Assembly: GCF_026230105.1 (NCBI RefSeq)
Contig: NC_079478.1
Coordinates: 17,003,653 to 17,067,652, forward strand
Origin: Diorhabda sublineata
Lineage: Eukaryota; Arthropoda; Insecta; Coleoptera; Chrysomelidae
DNA: 64,000 bases
Direction: 5' to 3'
The notes beneath the pieces are model-generated. The model searched no databases. It was not told where the DNA came from and was given only the letters and a program-made list of their open reading frames with translations. The number at the start of each line of letters is the position of its first letter. Within the stretch, counting starts at the first letter, position 1. This document shows, piece by piece, positions 58,923 to 64,000 of this stretch. The position numbers and the translations under genes were made by a program.

Positions 58923-60139
58923 TTCGATAATGTTTGGTTTGGTTCCGAGGCTGGTGTCTCTAAAAAATTATCGGATTCATCATTAGTGCAATCAGAATCG
59001 TCTATATTATGGAGTTCTTCCGAGATAAAATTTCTAGGTTGATTCGGATTGTGTTGGAACCTATTTTGATAATTTTGAGGGGGTCTAGATGTATTTCTTG
59101 TAGACATACTCATTGGAGTTGGATTTGGAAATCTTTGGTTCTGATTGGGTTTAAAGACGTTTTGACCATTATTAGAAAAGTTTGAATTATTCCTATTAGA
59201 AAGAGTGTAAGAAGTTGAAGGACGATTTTGCGGGTTTGATGCGGAATTTCGATTAGTACATTGATAATTCGGAATAGAATTTTGCCTAGGAGGTGGCTGC
59301 CTATATGCCACATTATTTTGGAAATTGGTTTTATTTTTATGTGAATTATTTTGCGTATTCAAGGGTGAAAAAACATTTTTCGGATGATTATTCTGGGTCA
59401 TATAAACTTGAAAATCATTTGTAAGAACATTTAAAGCAATATTCAAATTTTCTGGATTTTTCGTACGCATTAATGTGCCTAAAGGTTCTTTTAAACCGCG
59501 TAGCAATACTCTGAGAGCCAAATTTTTAAAGTAATTACCCAAAATTAAATGTTCACTAACATTAGAATGTGTCGTGAGATAAGAAATTTGAAGATTTAAT
59601 AAATGTTGAATTCTATTATAAAATTCGAAAGGCGTTTCATTACCTTGTTTCATTTCTGAAAGTTCTATACTTAAAGTGTAAATATCTCTTTTGTCAGCAT
59701 AAGTATTAAGAAGTGCATCTTTTAGATTTTCCCAAGTTCTTATCGTACAAGAAGAAATGTTTATGGCTGCTTCACCTTTTATTTTTGCTAAAATGCTGGA
59801 CATCAAATATTCATTTTGAAAATCCCCTACATCCACAGTATTATAAAACTTACTTACTAATTTCTCTGAAATTTCTATAAACCTAGGAAGTAATGCATTG
59901 TTTCCATCAAATTCGGGTATCATATCAAGATACTCTTTTTTTAAAATTGGTAATTGTGGAGTAGCCATTTTATTAAAATTATTCGTAGAAAAAAGTTTTG
60001 GTGATGCTAAGTTAAATTTTATTTTAGTATTAACAGAGTTTGAGCCTGAATTTGAGTTATTTGAATCAGAATTTGAGTCAGAATCGTCAGATGTGTCAAG
60101 TAAATAATTAATATTTCCTCTATATGACATTAAAAACAC
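58916..60139 (-). CDS. gag: Errantivirus Gag
   Basis: A 407-residue structural protein. The N-terminus is Ser/Asp/Asn-rich (about 10-40). The central region (about 60-240) matches the capsid-type fold of Ty3/gypsy Gag by its pattern ('EYLMSSILAKIKGEAAI', 'ELSEMKQGNETPFEFYNRIQ'). The C-terminal third is Asn/Pro/Arg-rich and presumably binds RNA. There is no CCHC knuckle, as usual in errantiviruses. It assembles the particle. The start at 60139 follows a leader of about 220 bp after the primer-binding site. Confidence 0.9.
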   Translation of the reverse strand: MFLMSYRGNINYLLDTSDDSDSNSDSNNSNSGSNSVNTKIKFNLASPKLFSTNNFNKMATPQLPILKKEYLDMIPEFDGNNALLPRFIEISEKLVSKFYNTVDVGDFQNEYLMSSILAKIKGEAAINISSCTIRTWENLKDALLNTYADKRDIYTLSIELSEMKQGNETPFEFYNRIQHLLNLQISYLTTHSNVSEHLILGNYFKNLALRVLLRGLKEPLGTLMRTKNPENLNIALNVLTNDFQVYMTQNNHPKNVFSPLNTQNNSHKNKTNFQNNVAYRQPPPRQNSIPNYQCTNRNSASNPQNRPSTSYTLSNRNNSNFSNNGQNVFKPNQNQRFPNPTPMSMSTRNTSRPPQNYQNRFQHNPNQPRNFISEELHNIDDSDCTNDESDNFLETPASEPNQTLSNC

Positions 60140-60356
60140 TTACAGCAATAGAATGAAGATCCTTTCCATTGGCTCGGACTGCACAGGAACAACCAATATC
60201 CTCTTGATTCTTCCGGTTTCTAGCACAACACAGATCTTCTAGTTGAGTTACTCAGTTCGCCCAACTAAGAGTTCCAATAATTAAACTTTATTTGTTCGAA
60301 TAGTCAACAAATCGTAGAAACGAACCGAATGTTATATGCTTTAACTTCCGATTGAC

Positions 60357-60375
60357 TATCCTACTGACTGCGCCA
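60357..60375 (-). other. Primer-binding site, tRNA-Ser type
   Basis: On the coding strand TGGCGCAGTCAGTAGGAT starts at the last base of the 5' LTR. It resembles the serine-tRNA primer site reported for the 17.6/297 group of errantiviruses. Confidence 0.7.
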
Positions 60376-60585
60376 CTTAACTTTTAATTTACTGGAACCG
60401 TGTTTTTAAAAACTAACTTTATTTCTAACATAAATTCTACCAACAACTTCAATTACAAGACTGATATTTTTTATTACAATCGTGAATTAAATAATCTTTT
60501 AGTAAACACAACCTAAGCAATTCTACAATAAAATAAGTTCTTAATCAGCACAATATACTGTCCACCTAAGGGCAATGGCGTAGGT

Positions 60586-60589
<4 letters not shown>
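60375..60589 (-). repeat. 5' LTR
   Basis: 215 bp, partner of 53394-53608 with two mismatches. It should carry the element's promoter. It is bordered on its outer side by (TA)n. Confidence 0.95.

Positions 60590-60652
<63 letters not shown>
60590..60652. repeat. (TA)n microsatellite
   Basis: Right half of the TA tract split by the LTR element. Confidence 0.9.
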
Positions 60653-60654
<2 letters not shown>

Positions 60655-60744
60655 GAAAAACCATCATAATCGTGTTCAGGACGTCTCAAAACATGGGAAA
60701 AATGATGTGCCCCTCATTTTTCTTCTAGTCACGCCTACCGTAAT
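60653..60744 (+). repeat. Repeat A, interrupted copy, right part
   Basis: TCGAAAAACCATCATAATCG onward matches the complement of 62927-63020 and ends at the same base (CCGTAAT). Beyond it, Tigger-type coding text begins, so this is the true edge of repeat A. Confidence 0.8.
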
Positions 60745-62071
60745 AGTCTAATTTTTCCTTGAAAAAATTGAAAAATTCGACTAATTAGGTGGTGACGAAT
60801 CGTTTGTCGCAAGTAACGGATGGTTATACAGATTTAAATGTCGTCATGGAATTCGTTAATTGGAAATACAAGGTGAAAAAATGTCAGCTAATGTAGACGT
60901 AAACTCTTTTAAAGATGATTTTAAGAAGAAATTGGATGAAAATAACTATGAACTTGGATTAAACCGGAATAAACTGGAAATCATTACCTTCAAAATCTTT
61001 AGTTTCTAGATGAGAGAATTCAGCTCCAGGATTTAAAATTAGCAAAGAGCGGGTAATTATGCTAGTCTGCGGTAAGGCTACCCATAAAATACCTTTGCTC
61101 CTCATGGGAAAATCAAAAAAACCTAACCTAACCTAACCAGATGTTTTAAAAATATCGGAATGCCCTTAATTTATAAAAATCAAAAAAGCGAATGGATAAA
61201 CACTGAAATATTCAGACTGGTATGACAACACTTTTATCCCTGAAGTAAAAAAAAAACAAAACGAAATTGGCAAGCAAGGTAATGTACTACTTTTACTGGA
61301 TAATGTGCCAACCCATACTTCGGTTGAGTTGTTAGAGAGAGAAAATGGAAAGTTTAAAGTAAAATTTTTGCCTCTTGATGTGATATGCAACAACCAATGG
61401 ATCAAAGTATTATTAAAATATTGAAACGATTTTATAGAAAACAACTTTTACGTAGGTTGTTATCTGTTGATGAAGATGACGTAGAAGTTGTTTTATAATT
61501 TTTTAATGAAATGAATTTAAATGTGTAGGATTTGATTGAAAGGAAAATTTTAAACAAGACTTGGAACAGAGTACTTAATCGGGAGAATGGAAAATCAATA
61601 ACCAATACGGATGATTTTATTTTGGAGGATATGAATGAGATAATGTTAAAGATACAAATATGCCAGGATTGTGATGATGATGAGATATCAAAGAGTGGGC
61701 CACTTGTGACAGTAATGATCAAAGCTTTCAGATTATGTCTGTTGACGAAATCGTAGAGAATTTATTGCAGATAAATGAACAACAAGAAATGCAAAAGATG
61801 AGACAGAAGAAAATCTAGACGTGGAAAAAATGTAGGATCATCTCAAGAGAAAAAGTAGCTTACATCAAATGCCAATTACCAAAGATTTTAAACTAAATTA
61901 AACTTATTATAAAATTTTTATTATTTTTGATTAATAATATTATCATTTGTTAATAAATATCACTATTATTAAACTTATTTTATTCCACAAAACCCGCTTT
62001 TCTCCATACATTCGGAGTTATCCGAATCCCTAACGATAACAATTAGTCTGGTTAATCGAGTTTCCACTGTT

Positions 62072-62926
62072 TATTAAAAATGGATTTGCAAAAAAAAACC
62101 ATGGACTGAATATTTTTTTAAAAATTAGTTTTTTTGAATTTCTGTTTTGAAATATTTACAGAAATAAAAGTAATTTAATAATAATTGAAATATAAATCCA
62201 TATGTAGTATACAAAACACTTGAACGTCTTCACATTGTTTGTAATTTTGAACTGATATATCGAATTTCAGAGACGGCAAAATCATGAATAGCCTACATGC
62301 GACAAATCTGTAAATTCGCTACTGTTTACTTAACGAACTACTTGGTTGCCAGGTACAAACCGATATGCTGGTGCCAGTTACTTTCACTTGATTACATAAT
62401 AGAAAAAAAATTATATCAACCTAAGCGTTGTTTCCGTGATACACAAAGTGTTTCAGGAGTCCATGGGAGAGTCGATGGGGGTCTAGTCAGAGCTCGAGGT
62501 ATGGTACAGCGACGCTCAACAAAAGTTTGTTCCATCCTGCTAGTCCAGCTTTGAACGGTTATTGGAATGTGAGTCGGTTGGAATATAAACTAGAATCGTT
62601 CGTATAACGGTAACTGCCCGGTTGGAATACGTAATTTTTTGATGGGTTGGAACGAACATATAATATACTCGAAATAATTCCCTGTATTGATGCTTCTAGT
62701 ACCTTCTACACTGTTATTTGAAAAGAAAGATACAAAGCTGGGGTTCCGTTTCAAAGCTACGTTAATATACAATACGAGCCTGTACCCGATGTGCCCTCCA
62801 TTCTATGCAAATAAAATCCAAACGAATGCGAATTTTACTTTGAAATTTTTACAGTGTATTTTTGGATAGTTAAACTAACGATTTATGCGAAAAAAAATTC
62901 TCAGATCTTACGGTTAGTTATATAAA
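62072..62926. other. Between Tigger end and inverted repeat A, no gene seen
   Basis: AT-rich first half, then a GC-richer stretch (about 62420-62640) with no recognised protein; the 85-codon plus-strand ORF at 62297-62554 is unassigned. Confidence 0.35.
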
Positions 62927-63025
62927 ATTACGGTAAGCATGGCTAGAAGAAAAATGGGGGGCATATCATTTTTCCCATGTTTTGAGACCTCCTGAACACG
63001 ATTATGATGGTTTTTCGAATGTCTG

Positions 63026-63076
<51 letters not shown>

Positions 63077-63843
63077 TGGCTTTTTTGGCGGCGGATTGAT
63101 GTTATTAGAGTTTGGTTGAAAACAAATGAATATTTCGAGGGGTTGCAATGCAAAAAAGTGGTTTTTGACCTTTGCTCACTTCTGCAGGTCAAACGAAAAG
63201 CGACTGAATAATAAAATTTCATATGTAGGTTCAATTAGTTGCGAGATGATTTCCTGTCTGAGGTCGAAACTTTCCATCTCCACCCTTCTCCATTTTATGG
63301 TCATTTTTCTTATATTTTCTTATTTTTTTGACCAGAAAAAGTTTAACTAGAGGGTTCGAACTTCGCATGCAAGATGTTGAAGAATTGTCTTTCTCAAGTT
63401 CAAAGTTTTCTTCTTCAGTTCTTCTAGCACAAAACGCCCGAAATCATTTTGATCGTTGTAATTGTTGTACTTGGACCGCCTCCTATTTAATGAATAATAC
63501 GAGTATGATCGTTGCTAGGGGGATTTTTTTTTACTTACCATTTTCGAAATTTCTTGTCATTATGACAATTTTTTCTTTGTTGTCAATTGGAATTGAACAG
63601 GAGGGTTCGAGACCACCGGGTCTATTGAAATTATGAATTTTCATTCGAAAGAGAGAGTTAACTTGTGAAATGAAAAGTTATTGAGGAATAGCAAATTTTC
63701 CATATAAAGAAATAAGATTGAGAATTGATATCATTTCCAAGAAATTCATTTTATGGAAAGATTTGTTTGTATATTAGTTAAATTCTTCATTTGACGAAAA
63801 ATTCGACTTTCGTGATGGAGCTCTGCTGCTCACGGCTTTTTTT
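62927..63843 (-). repeat. Repeat A, complete inverted copy
   Basis: 917 bp, inverted relative to the copy at 52505-60744 and sharing both its outer ends, which defines the repeat unit. It includes a (TA)n tract at 63029-63077. The 74- and 102-codon ORFs on the plus strand (63126-63350, 63328-63636) occur in only one copy and are not convincing genes. The family is unknown. Confidence 0.8.
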
Positions 63844-64000
63844 AACGTATTTATTTATTTTCTCCATTTTTTTTATATTTGGGAGTACTACGTCAAATAG
63901 TATAGTATATGCAGTACTGTTGCTTTAGATGATTCGTCAAGCTCCAACCTAACCAATTCTCATTTTAATAGTTATGAGCTCAACATGATCTTCGTGTTAA
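63844..64000. other. Right edge, no gene seen
   Basis: Short terminal stretch after repeat A. Nothing recognised. Confidence 0.4.

Larger units (their letters stand above)
53394..60589 (-). mobile_element. Errantivirus-type LTR retrotransposon (insect endogenous retrovirus)
   Basis: 7196 bp on the minus strand: 5' LTR 60375-60589, primer-binding site, gag, pol, env, polypurine tract, 3' LTR 53394-53608. Order protease-RT-RNase H-integrase in pol, Gag without a CCHC knuckle, and a third env gene place it with Ty3/gypsy errantiviruses of the 17.6/297 type. The two 215-bp LTRs differ at only two positions, so insertion is recent. Gag and pol are open; env is broken. It lies inside a (TA)n tract of repeat A, which hides any short target duplication. 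Confidence 0.95.
52363..62071 (+). mobile_element. pogo/Tigger-like (jerky-type) transposon with nested insertions
   Basis: The left end CAGAAGAAACTCGATTATAC (52363, after TA) and the right end, complement CAGTGGAAACTCGATTAACC (ending about 62071), are matching inverted ends of pogo/Tigger type. Transposase text occurs only from about 60790 to 61860, in broken frames: 'SNGWLYRFKCRHGIR', 'LEIQGEKMSANVDVNSFKDD', 'WYDNTFIPEVKKKQNEIGKQ', 'VLLLLDNVPTHTSVELLERE' (catalytic D in LLLDN) and 'KVKFLPLDV'. The N-terminal DNA-binding part is missing. Between left end and transposase lie repeat A and the LTR element. Dead copy. Confidence 0.72.

Noticed and set aside
62297..62554. 85-codon plus-strand ORF
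   Set aside because: No recognised motif; it spans a composition change between AT-rich and GC-richer sequence, which makes it look accidental.
63126..63636. Two overlapping plus-strand ORFs in repeat A
   Set aside because: The matching copy at 52505-53323 keeps only a short antisense equivalent (52976-53200), so selection on a protein is not supported.

Overview
This is insect nuclear DNA, AT-rich, with short GT-AG introns in real genes and a very heavy load of transposable elements. A beetle would fit, but the order cannot be fixed from the sequence. No bacterial, plasmid or phage signal is present. Four conserved host genes carry the window: a procollagen galactosyltransferase (GT25 family, minus, 394-3836, running off the left edge), ribosomal protein eL37 (plus, 4313-4582), the mitochondrial replicative helicase Twinkle (minus, eight exons, 8397-20650) and the phosphatidylserine lipase ABHD16A (minus, ten exons, 31101-39542). 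A small secreted TIL-domain inhibitor (plus, 2403-2901) lies antisense inside an intron of the galactosyltransferase. All splice phases given below were checked by hand and close in frame.

Layout. 1-5 kb holds COLGALT, the nested TIL gene and eL37; COLGALT and eL37 are divergent across about 470 bp. 5-8.2 kb holds retroelement debris and a Penelope-like element with GIY-YIG nuclease. 8.4-20.65 kb is Twinkle, whose 7.7 kb fourth intron holds a large inverted-repeat composite, a Helitron 3' end, and a non-LTR fragment split by a 2.0 kb Tc1/mariner-type element. 22.2-25.4 kb is an intact non-LTR retrotransposon with a 13-bp target duplication. 26.0-27.6 kb is a foldback element with an 8-bp target duplication. 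31-39.5 kb is ABHD16A, with a minisatellite, a hairpin and two hAT elements in its introns. 40-52 kb holds jockey-like and mariner remnants, a 1.6 kb noncoding element with terminal inverted repeats, and a TATA promoter with a tiny signal-peptide ORF.

52.3-63.8 kb is a nested stack. A degraded pogo/Tigger-like (jerky-type) transposon contains a roughly 0.9-1.0 kb repeat of unknown type ('repeat A'). Repeat A was in turn entered, inside its (TA)n tract, by a 7.2 kb errantivirus-type LTR element with intact gag and pol, broken env, and LTRs differing at only two of 215 positions. A second copy of repeat A lies inverted at 62927-63843.

The host genes have unrelated roles: collagen glycosylation in the ER, cytosolic translation, mtDNA replication and lipid turnover. 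There is no operon-like logic. The main biological interest is the mobile-element architecture and a full zinc-ribbon cysteine set in the Twinkle N-terminus.
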